Of a DNA stretch of 23,952 bases, positions 10,896-20,477 are shown piece after piece. The stretch's first letter is position 1. Every line of letters starts with the position of its first letter. A program made the position numbers and the translations under genes. The DNA is from Physocladia obscura. Lineage: Eukaryota; Chytridiomycota; Chytridiomycetes; Chytridiales; Chytriomycetaceae. The stretch is from contig JADGJH010000237.1 of NCBI GenBank assembly GCA_027596945.1, positions 1 to 23,952 on the forward strand, read 5' to 3'. A model generated the notes under the pieces. It had not been told where the DNA came from. It ran no database searches and saw only the letters and a list, made by a program, of their open reading frames with translations.

Positions 10896-11140
10896 TGAGT
10901 TTGTATCAGTTGGTGGCTTTTTTTTTCTCTCGTCAAACTCGGCGCTTGCCAATTCTCAACTTCCCCGCGAATTGAATTTTATTAAAAAACCCTTTTAAAG
11001 TTCAGAAAACCAAAACAATTACGTTTCCAACTTTTTTTTTTTATTGTATGAGGCAGGAAAAAATAACAGAAGAGGTCACAATAACAAAAAGGAAAAGAAG
11101 AAAAAGAAAAAAAATTTAGAACATAAACTCCATTCAAAAT

Positions 11141-12139
11141 TCAATTTTTAGTTTGCGAAATATGCTTTCTTTCAGCAAGTTGTGCACGAATCCAGCTTCG
11201 ATCAATCGGAATCTCAATTTTAGCCATTAAAGGGCCAAAAGTTCCAACATTTCTTCCTTTGAGAGCAACAACGTTGCCATAATGGCCACCCTTGTTAGTT
11301 TGACCAAGAAGATCACGACGCATAATTTCAGACTCGACAACAGCACCAATATCTATGAAAAAATCAATGGCATTTTGCGTCGACTGGGAAACAGGAGAAG
11401 AGGAAAAAACAATTTTGGAGTCCGAATTGTTTGATTCCACCTCAACTTTCAAGTGCTTCTTCTTGGAGGGCAAAGTACCATCATCAATATGGAAGTTTCT
11501 GGAAGGGGTGGTGATATCCCACACGGCAGAATCGAAACTCTTGGCCTTGCGCAACTTGCTGAGTTCATTCACAACAATTATAGCTGGAATTAGAAACGCG
11601 ACTGCGACTGCGAGCAGCACGGGTAAAACAACGCCCAACACAACAGCAGCGGAAAGAAGAAGTGTGAATCCAACAAGAAGTAAGGTTGTGGCGGGGATTA
11701 TAAATGCTAGCAGTGATGGGAATATGACAGCAATCAGACCCGGCAGCAGCAAAAGTGCGAAAAATACTTTGCCAAGTATCGCAAAAAACCTATTTCCTCT
11801 TGGAGGTGGTGGAATATATGTTGTCGTCGGTGTTGTCGCTAACGATGAGGTTGTCGATGCGAATGAGTGCCGCGCTGTTAGCATTCTTGTAGAGCCGACG
11901 CCTATCGAACTCAGTGTGCGCAGTGATCTTAATGCACTTTCTGAGTTTGTCGAAGCTGGCGTTCGGATTGCTGTGATTATGCTACTTGGTGTTGATACTG
12001 ATGTCATTGCTTTTCTCGTGCTGAAGGCTGACGAAGCAGGAGCCAGCAAAAATGCACTGGGTTGGAAATTTTCCATCCGCTGCAGCGATTGCTGCGGTGA
12101 CACTGACAGTATACGCCGTCCAAGTGTTTTGATAATCAT
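11141..12139 (-). CDS. Predicted membrane protein, possibly mitochondrial, unknown function
   Basis: Not recognised as a known family. One uninterrupted frame of 332 residues starts at ATG 12139; the frame stays open upstream but has no earlier ATG. The N-terminus (MIIKTLGRRILSVSP) is basic, Ser/Thr-rich and without acidic residues for its first 20 or so positions, as in a mitochondrial targeting sequence. A Thr/Ser-rich linker and PPPPRG follow. Residues about 118-190 are almost continuously hydrophobic and could form three membrane spans, several broken by Pro (LLLLPGLIAVIFPSLLAFII). The C-terminal roughly 140 residues are soluble and mixed in charge. The gene lies 101 bp downstream of the dehydrogenase stop on the same strand. 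Unlike its neighbours it has no intron. Organelle location is an inference. Confidence 0.7.
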   Translation of the reverse strand: MIIKTLGRRILSVSPQQSLQRMENFQPSAFLLAPASSAFSTRKAMTSVSTPSSIITAIRTPASTNSESALRSLRTLSSIGVGSTRMLTARHSFASTTSSLATTPTTTYIPPPPRGNRFFAILGKVFFALLLLPGLIAVIFPSLLAFIIPATTLLLVGFTLLLSAAVVLGVVLPVLLAVAVAFLIPAIIVVNELSKLRKAKSFDSAVWDITTPSRNFHIDDGTLPSKKKHLKVEVESNNSDSKIVFSSSPVSQSTQNAIDFFIDIGAVVESEIMRRDLLGQTNKGGHYGNVVALKGRNVGTFGPLMAKIEIPIDRSWIRAQLAERKHISQTKN

Positions 12140-12240
12140 GTTTTCGTGGACCAATTTGTTATTTGTTTGTTTTGAAGATAATGGTTTTTTATTTTTTTTA
12201 AACTTTGAATACAAAAAGGAAGGAGATATAGAAAGCGTTT

Positions 12241-13664
12241 TCAAATATCCACCTTGACACCACCCAAATCCAAAGACTTTCTTCCAGCTTCGAGAATTTG
12301 GGTTACAACAAGCGTGCTCTTCACTGTTGGCAGCGAAGATTCAAAATCTGCAGGGGTGTTGGAGCCAGATCTAACAGCAAGAACTGCATCAATCCATCTT
12401 TCAAACGAAATGTGGCCATAGGTGCCTTGGCCAGCATAACGGCCGAGTGGATCAGGTTGGTATCGGAGAAACAGTGGATTGTTTTGGAAAAATCCACGCT
12501 CATCAGTTGCAGCTTCATATCCACGGTGAGCTTGGTCAACTCGAATTTCGCCGGCATGCCCCATATAGAAAAAGCGCTGTTGAGAATGAACTTCAGCTTT
12601 CGGCGCAATCCACGAAGCTATAAAAAAATACTAATCACTACATAATTTCAATTTCTAAGGTCAATTACAGGTGAACAATGCATTTCCAAGGTTTCCAGAT
12701 TCAATATTCTTGAAAGTAACCATAAGAGTGATTGTGTCTTCAGTTCCGGCGACACATCCAAACTTTTCACTGGTTGCAACACCAGTCGCTGCAGATGCGA
12801 CAACACTAATAGGAACTGAACGGCCTTGCTGAGACCATGTTAACAGATCAATATGGTGCGAATTAAGGTAGTAAGAAATGTCTGAAGACTTTCCGGCCCA
12901 CGATTTGAATGTTTCGAGCTGCTGCTTGGGTTGCGACATATATGCGTTGTAATGCGAGAAGTCACCAAGGGTGCGGATCTTTTCACGAGCATCAGCGTAA
13001 ATTGGATCGAAACGCTTGTGTAGTTCAACAACGGCAAGCACACCTTTGCGGTCCGCCGCCTCGACAAGTGTGCGGTGTTCTTCAACAGTTTTGACAGCCG
13101 GCTTTGCAATAATGACATGCAGACCGTGCTCAATCGCATAGAGGGCGATGGAGAAGTGAGTGTCGTCGGGAGTGAAGATGGCAACAGCATCACCAGGCTG
13201 AAGAATACCATAAGAGTATCCATTACCTCAAGTTTCTGTCACAGAATTTACAAAATTTGTTACCTTCAACAGATCAATCGCAGTCTTGTAGGACTCCGGC
13301 TCTCTGGCCACATTATCATCGGGATACAACTGGGCGGTGGTATCGAGACCAACGTATTTGCTGCCAATTCCATCGGCGAGATGCTTCCGAATGCCGGCAT
13401 TCTTAGTTCCAGTAGTACCAACCATTCCGATCCAGTCAACCTTTTTACGGCTGCGGAGATCAAACATAACGAGCGCAACAACTCCAAGACTCTTGTCAGA
13501 CGTTGATGCACCGTTGTGGACATAACCGGTTGTATATTCTCCGGTGCCTACAGTGTTAAAAATAATGATTGATGCGTTTTTAATTTTCGAGGTTCCTCAT
13601 GGCTCTCCAGAAGCTGCACAAACTTACCGACAAGAAGAACATTAACAGGATCAAACGATGCCAT
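12241..13664 (-). CDS. Gfo/Idh/MocA-family NAD(P)-dependent dehydrogenase
   Basis: Predicted sugar or polyol oxidoreductase. Exons on the minus strand: 13664-13628, 13547-13264, 13197-12669 and 12617-12241, giving about 408 residues. The N-terminal Rossmann fold carries VLLVGTGEYTTGYV (residues 9-22). The usual EKP motif of the family appears as AKP (138-140), keeping the catalytic-type Lys139. Downstream are ELHKRFDPIYADA (165-177) and SYYLNSHHIDLL, whose histidines fit the family's active-site His. The C-terminal half matches the substrate-binding/dimer domain (GEIRVDQAHRGYEA, YGHISFERWIDAV). It resembles a fungal subgroup of this superfamily, to my recollection without a firm substrate. 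Divergent transcription with the sugar-acid dehydratase suggests it supplies an aldonate or aldonolactone or handles a related intermediate. That role is inferred from context. Confidence 0.85.
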
Positions 13665-13908
13665 AATTGGTGATTGGTCTTCAGGGTGTAAAAATTCTAA
13701 GAAAACCAAGAGGGAAAGTCGTCCTTTTAACAGGTTTTTTCAACTGACAGAAATTGCTGTGGCACTTTTTTTTTGAAACATCGAACAACCACTGATTACA
13801 CGGTCAGGGTATCACCCAAATCACCTCTTATCATCTTTTCTTTCCATAAATAGCAGAAAACTTGACACAAAATACATCATTCTTTCCTTCCAGAAACATC
13901 CAAACACA
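13665..13908. promoter_or_regulatory. Bidirectional promoter of dehydrogenase and dehydratase
   Basis: 244 bp lie between two divergent start codons. A TATA-like CATAAATAG at 13845-13853 faces the dehydratase, 56 nt before its ATG. A TTAAAAGG element (minus strand, about 13723-13730) faces the dehydrogenase at similar distance. TGATTACACG at 13793-13802 is a one-mismatch copy of the TGATAACACG element found upstream of the three sugar porters. Two CCAAT sequences on the minus strand lie directly before the dehydrogenase ATG. Confidence 0.6.
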
Positions 13909-15328
13909 ATGTTGATCACTGGTTTCAAAACACATGATGTGCGCTTCCCAACTTCCCTCAACAAAGATGGTTCGGATGCTATGAACAAAGAGTAAGTTTC
14001 ATGTCCCTTTCCTTCGCTCCCAAACGCGTCAGGAGCCTGCACGTTACTTTCTTTTATTTCCTTGTTTATTTATATTTCTTTTTAACGACAGCTCTGACTA
14101 CTCTGCTGCTGTTGTCATCCTCGAGACTGATTCGGAACTCCAGGGACACGGTTTGACCTTTACTCTTGGTCGTGGTAACGAGATTTGCGAGGTTGCAATC
14201 CAGGCCATTGCTCCAAAACTTGTTGGCCTTAAAGTTGAAGATCTCACCGCCGATATGGGCAAAACATGGAAGCTGCTCACTTACGACTCTCAACTGCGTT
14301 GGATTGGACCAGAAAAAGGTGCTATTCACCTTGCTACGGCCGCAGTGGTTAACGCCGTTTGGGATCTGTACGCTAAAATAGAGAAGAAACCTCTCTGGCG
14401 TCTCATTTCCGACTTCACTCCAGAACAGCTCGTCAGTATTATCGATTTCCGGTACATTGATGACGCACTTACTCCCGCCGAGGCTCTCGAAATTTTGAAA
14501 GCTCAGGAGCCAACCAAGGCTACCAGAATCGCCGAAATGGAAAAAAATGGTTTCCCAGCATACACAACATCTGCTGGATGGTTGGGTTACAGTGATGACA
14601 AAGTTCGCGCTCTTTGCAAGGAAGCCATTGAGAAATTTGGATTCACGGTTTTCAAGCAAAAGGTTGGTGCCAACCAAGACGATGATGTCAAGCGTGCCCG
14701 CCTGATCCGTGAGGTTGTTGGATACGACAACGCCACTCTGATGATGGACGCCAACCAAGTCTGGGGTGTCAAGCAAGCTATTGACTGGATGCAACCTCTG
14801 CTCGAATTCAAACCAAAGTGGATTGAAGAGCCGACATCCCCAGATGACATTCTAGGTCACGCCGCCATTCGCAAGGCGCTTTACCCTGCTACTGGAATCG
14901 CCACTGGTGAACACGTTCAGAATCGCATAATTTTCAAGCAGCTTCTACAAGCTAATGCCATCGATTTTGTTCAAATTGACTCGTGCCGTCTTGGAGGTGT
15001 TAACGAGGTTATCTCGGTCATGCTGCTTGCAAAAAAGTTTGGAAAGCCAGTTTGCCCACATGCCGGAGGTGTCGGTCTTTGTGAACACGTTCAACACCTG
15101 AGTATCTTAGATTATGTTGTTATTTCTGGTGATTTGACTGACCGTGTATGCGAGTTTGTGGACCATTTGCACGAGCACTTTGTGGACCCGTGCGTTGTGA
15201 AGGGTGGCAAGTACGTTGCCCCTTCCGTTCCAGGATACTCCACCGAGCTGCATGCTGACTCTATCACAAATTGGAGCTTCCCAGATGGACCATCATGGGT
15301 TCAACTGAGAGCTGAAGGAAAGATCTAG
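13909..15328 (+). CDS. L-fuconate / L-galactonate dehydratase (enolase superfamily)
   Basis: Predicted Mg-dependent dehydratase converting a six-carbon aldonate to its 2-keto-3-deoxy acid. Exons 13909-13991 and 14092-15328 join in frame to 439 residues, matching bacterial and animal (ENOSF1) L-fuconate dehydratases and fungal L-galactonate dehydratase. The catalytic set is complete: KxK in FKQKVG (Lys216, Lys218), metal ligands Asp247 (MMDANQVW), Glu273 (WIEEPTSPDD) and Glu301 (ATGEHVQNR), and His351 (PHAGGVGLCE). The N-terminal capping domain (MLITGFKTHDVRFPTS, ETDSELQGHGLTFT) is also typical. L-fuconate and L-galactonate enzymes cannot be separated by eye, so either L-fucose or D-galacturonate breakdown is possible. 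The codons are notably C-ending, as in the porters, which suggests strong expression. Confidence 0.9.
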
Positions 15329-15378
15329 AGTCTCATTTCAATGTTGATTTTTTCTTTTTTTCAAATATTATTATAAGG

Positions 15379-15384
15379 AATAAA
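15379..15384 (+). terminator. Poly-A signal after dehydratase
   Basis: AATAAA lies 51 nt past the dehydratase stop, within TAAGGAATAAAA. The same TAAGGAATAAAA sequence recurs after the second sugar porter (around 20168-20178). Confidence 0.5.
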
Positions 15385-15664
15385 AAAAACCATTCATGCA
15401 ACGCAAGTTTAACGAAGATGTCTTGATACCAAAGTGATTGCGTTTACTAATCTCTTCAGAAATTTCGAAGTTAATTATTAAATTAAAACGAATAAAATTT
15501 TTCTGGCATATGGCTTGATTTTTCAAAATCTGTCATCTGCGATAATGGAAATGTGGTCTATTCTGCATAGATGTTTGAAATCTTATTCTTCAGGCGATTC
15601 AAATAATTTCTTTAGAAAAAACGTTTTTGCAATCAAATTGATCCCTAATGAAAATTTTGAAACT

Positions 15665-15674
15665 CGTGTTATCA
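15665..15674 (-). promoter_or_regulatory. TGATAACACG element, porter 1 promoter
   Basis: CGTGTTATCA on the plus strand, 69 nt before the porter 1 ATG and 19 bp before its TATA box. The identical ten bases occur upstream of porters 2 and 3. The function as a transcription-factor site is inferred from recurrence and position. Confidence 0.45.
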
Positions 15675-15692
15675 GTGCCTCCCAAAAAACTG

Positions 15693-15700
15693 TATAAAAG
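15693..15700 (+). promoter_or_regulatory. TATA box of porter 1
   Basis: TATAAAAG starts 50 nt before the porter 1 ATG. Porter 2 has a TATATAA at an almost identical distance (49 nt). Confidence 0.6.
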
Positions 15701-15742
15701 TCAGAATGAAACAAACTCGATAAATTAATTACAGAGAGAAAA

Positions 15743-17398
15743 ATGGCAATTCCGACAAACAAACTCATTTATGCATACTTCATTTGTGTGGTCGCAAGCA
15801 TGTCCATGTTCATGTACGGATATGACGCATGTAAGTTCATGACGACGCAGTATTAAGGCGTCCCTTTCCGGAATTTAAAAACCTACCTTTTAAAACAGCT
15901 ACTTTCAATACTGTGAATGGTTTTGCCAGTTGGAACGCTTTCTTTGGTGACGGGTCGTGCAAGAACTCGAAAACCAATGCAACTATCGTCTGCGCGGATG
16001 TTCTTGGAAATGTCAACACTGGATACACTGGTATGTTTGTTTTATGTTTTTCGGGGTTGTATTTTTTAATAAAAATTCATTAAGTCGGAGCAATTTTTAC
16101 TGGCTTTTTCATTACGCCAATTCTTTCCGACAGATGGGGAAGAAAGCTTCCTCTTATGGTTGGAGCCGTTCTTATCATCGGCTTCACGTTTATGCAAGCT
16201 TTTTCGAACGATTACTTGACCCACGTTCTTGGCCGTGGCGGTATCGGTCTCGGTCAAGGTCTCATGCTTCCAATTGGTCCCGTCTATCTTGGAGAACTAG
16301 CTCCGAAGGAAATTCGTGGAACTATGATGTCCTTCTGGCAACTTTTCTACTCTGTCGGTGCCCTTCTTTCCTACTTGGTGGGTCTTATCACCACCAACCA
16401 ACCTTCCCTCGGCAACTGGCAATGGCGTTGGGTCATTCTGTGTCAAGTACTAGCTCCAATCATTTTCTTTATTTGCATTGGCTTCTGTCCGGAATCTCCT
16501 CGTTGGCTAATTCTCAAGGGTCGCAAAGACGAAGCACGAGTTATTCTGCACAAGATCCGTGCTGACGAGGACGTTGAAGCTGAAATTGAGGAAATGATTG
16601 AAGTCATCGAACGCGAGCATGCCCAGAACCCAGGGGTATTTGCAGCATACAAAATGATTTTCACACAGTGGAACATTGCGAAACGTCTTTTGATGGCAAT
16701 GGTCATCAATTTTGGACAACAAGCCACTGGTCAAAACTCACTCAATAACTATTCATCGCAAATCTACAAAACGATTTTCTCTCAAAATAACGTCGCAATC
16801 ATCAACGTGGTCAATGCTATTTGTGGAATTCTGTTTACTCTCAATTCTACCATCTTTGTTGACCGTGTCGGACGTATCACTTTATTTGTTGGTGGGGCTA
16901 TTGGAATGGCAATCTGCACAGCTTTGGCAGCTATTGTTTATGACACTGCTGCAGACAAGACTTCGTACAACCTTGGTATTAGTTTGGCTGTCATTCTTTT
17001 CATCTTTATCTTTTTCTACAAACCGACTTGGGGAGCTACCACATGGATTTACACCGGAGAGATTTGTATGTTTCCTTTCATTGAAATTTAATTGACAATT
17101 TTTAATTCTTGTTGTATCAGTCCCCATTGTTGTTCGCTCGCAAGCTGTTGGCATCGCAACTCAAACACAAAATATTGCATCTCTCGTTTTAGGCCAGATT
17201 TTCCCAATCATGTTCACTGATTGGTCATTTAATGTGTTTTTCTTTTTCACTGTGATTAATTTGTTACTTGCAATTGTCATCTGGTTTTATCCAGAAACGC
17301 GTGGAGTAATGCTCGAAGAAATCGACGACTTGTTTGAGAAAAAGAAGAGATCGGAGACTTCTTACAGTGATGAAAAAAAGAGTGACATGAAAGCCTAA
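15743..17398 (+). CDS. MFS sugar porter, copy 1
   Basis: Predicted 12-span plasma-membrane sugar transporter of the major facilitator sugar-porter family, probably a proton symporter. Exons 15743-15830, 15899-16030, 16085-17065 and 17121-17398 join in frame to about 492 residues. Family signatures are in order: the first span with MYGYDA; the loop 2-3 motif DRWGRK; GRGGIGLGQG with YLGELAPKEIRG; PESPRWL (about 209-215); QQATGQNS (about 284-291); DRVGRITLF; WGATTWIYTGEIFPI; and the closing PETRGVMLEE. Intron positions and phases are the same in copies 2 and 3, so all three share a recent ancestor. Exon 3 shares long identical tracts with both other copies. The substrate is unknown; the dehydratase next door suggests a deoxy-sugar or sugar acid. 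Confidence 0.92.
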
Positions 17399-17403
17399 AT
17401 TGC

Positions 17404-17409
17404 AATAAA
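17404..17409 (+). terminator. Poly-A signal after porter 1
   Basis: AATAAA begins only 6 nt after the stop codon of porter 1, implying a very short 3' untranslated region if it is used. Confidence 0.4.
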
Positions 17410-18330
17410 GTAACAATGAAGCATTTAAAATAACAAGAGGATAAAAATGAAACTGTACATCGAGCTGAAATAGAAAAAAACTTGTATTATTTTATCATAG
17501 ACGGTAAAAAAATTTGAAAAAAATTTTTCTTGGCGACTGATTTCAAATACAATGACCAAATTTTTGAAATGTTGACGCATTTTGCAAGCTGTTTTGCATT
17601 GGTTTTTTTTATAGGAATGTGACTGTGAAGACTTGAAAAGTATATTCACTTTGAGGTAAGAGTTAAAGAAAATAAAAGAAGAAAAAAACTAACGCCAACG
17701 AAAGTATGGCGTCAAATTTGTTCACACATCCATTTCGAGCTAACCGGTTGGATTTCTTAAACGATTCGTATCGACAACAAGGACAGCTGTCACATACTAT
17801 ACTTTTACAATATTTTAAGCGACAATTATCACTCATTTGTCAACGCTTTTAAGTAACATTAAAATTGTGTATTTTCACCACCGTAGTCTAATGCATCTTA
17901 ATTTAGTTTTTATTTGATAAAAATTGCTGAATAAGTTTTATGGACCTACAATAGGGGTTTAAATATCATTCATTTGGAGGTAACTTCTACATTAAGACAC
18001 ACACCCAATTGTTGGCGTTTTTTGTAAAAATCGCGATGAGAACTTCTTCATTCAAGAAAACGTGGATATTTTCGATTGATGTGATATATACGTAATTCAG
18101 CAATGTTTAAAGCAAGCAAATTGCTTTGTTTTAACCCCAGAACAATTGAGGGTTGCTAGGCTTGTGTGTTTACAGTTTGTGAACTAACCAAATGCACCCA
18201 AAAGGTCATGTGCTGACAGTGTAAGAAACTCTCGGCTGTTTTATCCCTTTGTGTGAGTGTTTGAGAGGATAAAAATTCGCAAATGGAATTAACGACAAGC
18301 AGTGAACGTGGTTGGGGTTAGGTTAATCGA

Positions 18331-18348
18331 TGATAACACGGATAACAC
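18331..18348 (+). promoter_or_regulatory. TGATAACACG element with partial tandem copy, porter 2 promoter
   Basis: TGATAACACG (18331-18340) is directly followed by GATAACAC (18341-18348), a near-tandem repeat. The first copy ends 107 nt before the porter 2 ATG. The variant in the dehydratase promoter is in the same orientation and also ends 107 nt before its ATG. Confidence 0.45.
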
Positions 18349-18397
18349 ACCCACCCGAAAATCTTGGATGGGCCGTGTAATCAGTGGCTGGAGAAAG

Positions 18398-18404
18398 TAT
18401 ATAA
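18398..18404 (+). promoter_or_regulatory. TATA box of porter 2
   Basis: TATATAA starts 49 nt before the porter 2 ATG, matching the position of the TATA box of porter 1. Confidence 0.55.
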
Positions 18405-18446
18405 CGAAACAAAAGGACGTTCGGAAAAGGCAAAACGGCAACAGAA

Positions 18447-20088
18447 ATGGCCATCCCAACGAGAAAACTCCTGTATGCGTACTTTATCTGTGTTGTTGCT
18501 AGTATGTCTATGTTTATGTATGGATATGACGCATGTAAGATATATTATTCTGTAATTTGTACGCCGCCGCTGACGTATGAACTCAGCGACCTTCAACACC
18601 GTCAATGGTTTTTCGACCTGGAACACGTTTTTCGGTGACGGATCGTGTACGAAAAATAACGCGACTATTGTATGCGCATCCGTTCTCGGTAATGTGAATA
18701 CGGGATACACTGGTTCGTGCTTTGCATTCGCTTTGCAACATACATAACTGATCTTCCGTTTTTGTGTATTTCACTGATTGCGAGCAGTTGGTGCCATTTT
18801 TACTGGATTTTTTGTCACGCCGTTTATAACAGATAAATGGGGCAGAAAACTCCCACTGGGAATTGGTGCAATTTTCATTATCGGTTTCACGTTTATGCAA
18901 ACTTTTGCCAACGACTATTTGACCCACGTTCTCGGCCGTGGTGGTATCGGTCTCGGTCAAGGCCTCATGCTTCCAATTGGACCAATCTATCTTGGAGAAC
19001 TAGCTCCGAAGGAAATTCGTGGAACTATGATGTCCTTCTGGCAACTTTTCTACTCTGTCGGTGCCCTTCTTTCCTACTTGGTAGGTCTTATCACCACCAA
19101 CCAACCTTACCTCGGCAACTGGCAATGGCGTTGGGTCATTCTGTGTCAAGTACTAGCTCCAATCATTTTCTTTATTTGCATTGGCTTCTGTCCGGAATCT
19201 CCTCGTTGGCTAATTCTCAAGGGTCGCAAAGACGAAGCACGAGTTATTCTGCACAAGATCCGTGCTGACGAGGACGTTGAAGCTGAAATTGAGGAAATGA
19301 TTGAAGTCATCGAACGCGAGCATGCCCAGAACCCAGGGGTATTTGCAGCATACAAAATGATTTTCACACAGTGGAACATTGCGAAACGTCTTTTGATGGC
19401 AATGGTCATCAATTTTGGACAACAAGCCACTGGTCAAAACTCACTCAATAACTATTCATCGCAAATCTACAAAACGATTTTCTCTCAAAATAACGTTGCA
19501 ATCATCAACGTGGTTAATTCTATTTGTGGAATTCTGTTTACTCTCAATTCTACCATCTTTGTCGACCGTGTCGGACGTATCACTTTATTTGTTGGTGGGG
19601 CTATTGGAATGGCAATCTGCACAGCTTTGGCAGCTATTGTTTATGACACTGCCTCTGACAAGAAGTCTTACTCACTCGGAGTTGGATTGGCTGTAATTCT
19701 ATTCATTTTCATCTTCTTTTACAAGCCAACATGGGGAGCTACCACTTGGATTTACACCGGAGAGATTTGTTAGTTGGAGCTTCTTGTTTGTTTTGGATCT
19801 AACTTTGTTTTTCCTTCAGTCCCCATTGTTGTGCGTGCTCAAGCAGTTGGTATTGCTACTCAAACGCAGAATATCGCATCCCTCATTCTTGGCCAAGTTT
19901 TCCCAATCATGTTCACTGATTGGTCATTCAATGTGTTCTTATTTTTCACGGCTGTGAATGTTCTTCTTGCAATTATCATCTGGTTTTATCCAGAAACTCG
20001 TGGAGTAATGCTTGAGGAAGTTGACGACCTCTTTGACAAGAAAGTCGCCCAAGGTGCGGATGGTTCAAACAAAAAAGCTGAAGCTTGA
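18447..20088 (+). CDS. MFS sugar porter, copy 2
   Basis: Second sugar-porter paralogue, about 487 residues. Exons are 18447-18534, 18587-18712, 18788-19768 and 19820-20088, with the same intron phases as copy 1 and an exon 3 of identical length (981 nt). The same signatures are present: MYGYDA, TDKWGRK, GRGGIGLGQG, PESPRWL, QQATGQNS, DRVGRITLF and PETRGVMLEE. Exon 2 is two codons shorter than in copy 1, in the loop after span 1, which differs among the copies. Introns and the outer exon sequence have diverged from copy 1, but bases 19110-19496 are identical to 16407-16793. Tandem orientation with copy 1 suggests duplication followed by gene conversion. The C-terminal tail is Lys-rich and variable. 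Confidence 0.92.
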
Positions 20089-20477
20089 TTGTTGTTCATT
20101 TGAATATTTTTTTACTTTCTCTCTTTTATTCTGTTTTCCGACATTGTTTGATGTGTCTATGGATCCTAAGGAATAAAATCATGTAATTAGTTTTGTTGCT
20201 ATAGTCATTTGATTAAATTTCGGAATTGGCTTTGCCAGAAATCGCAGGCATGTTTTAGCAATGACATGTTTGCTTGTGCCTTATTTCAAAGACGAATTCA
20301 AAAACTCAGTTTATTGCTAAATGCCACATACACAAAGAAAAAAAAAATTATATTTTATCCGATTTTTTTCTGACTATCAATGAAAAAGTAAAATGTCCAT
20401 CCTCTCTTCTGTATTTTCTTTATTTTTTGTTGTAATTTTTGTTTTTTCTTGCAGTTCACCCCAGATTTTCAAACACG
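20089..20477. other. Convergent intergenic region between porters 2 and 3
   Basis: 389 bp between two facing stop codons. It holds the porter 2 poly-A signal AATAAA (20172-20177) within TAAGGAATAAAA, followed by AT-rich sequence with A and T runs. No gene is seen. Confidence 0.6.

Larger units (their letters stand above)
15329..15742. other. Intergenic: dehydratase 3' end and porter 1 promoter
   Basis: 414 bp without a convincing gene. A 60-codon open frame (15515-15697) overlaps the core promoter and has no recognisable features. The left end holds the dehydratase poly-A signal. The right end holds CGTGTTATCA (15665-15674, the reverse complement of TGATAACACG) and a TATA box. Confidence 0.6.
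17410..18446. other. Long intergenic region before porter 2
   Basis: About 1 kb with no gene that can be supported. Open frames are short and composition is AT-rich with ordinary CpG content. The last 120 bp hold the TGATAACACG element followed by a second GGATAACAC (18331-18348) and a TATA box. No tRNA-like structure or repeat element was recognised. Confidence 0.55.

Noticed and set aside
10896..10952. Longer start for the PX protein at 10952
   Set aside because: The codon there is TTG and a TGA stop lies just before it; the first ATG is at 10895. A spliced upstream exon remains possible.
11355..12257. 300-codon open frame on the plus strand
   Set aside because: It is antisense to the membrane protein gene. 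Its opposite strand has the coherent leader and membrane segments, and this frame has no recognisable domain.
15515..15697. 60-codon frame upstream of porter 1
   Set aside because: It overlaps the TATA box and shared promoter element and has no identifiable features.
15957..16565. 202-codon plus-strand frame
   Set aside because: An alternative frame across exon 2, an intron and exon 3 of porter 1; it lacks the porter signatures.
16443..16727. 94-codon minus-strand frame repeated identically at 19146-19430
   Set aside because: The identity is explained by the converted tract of the two porters; the frame is a shadow of the porter coding strand.
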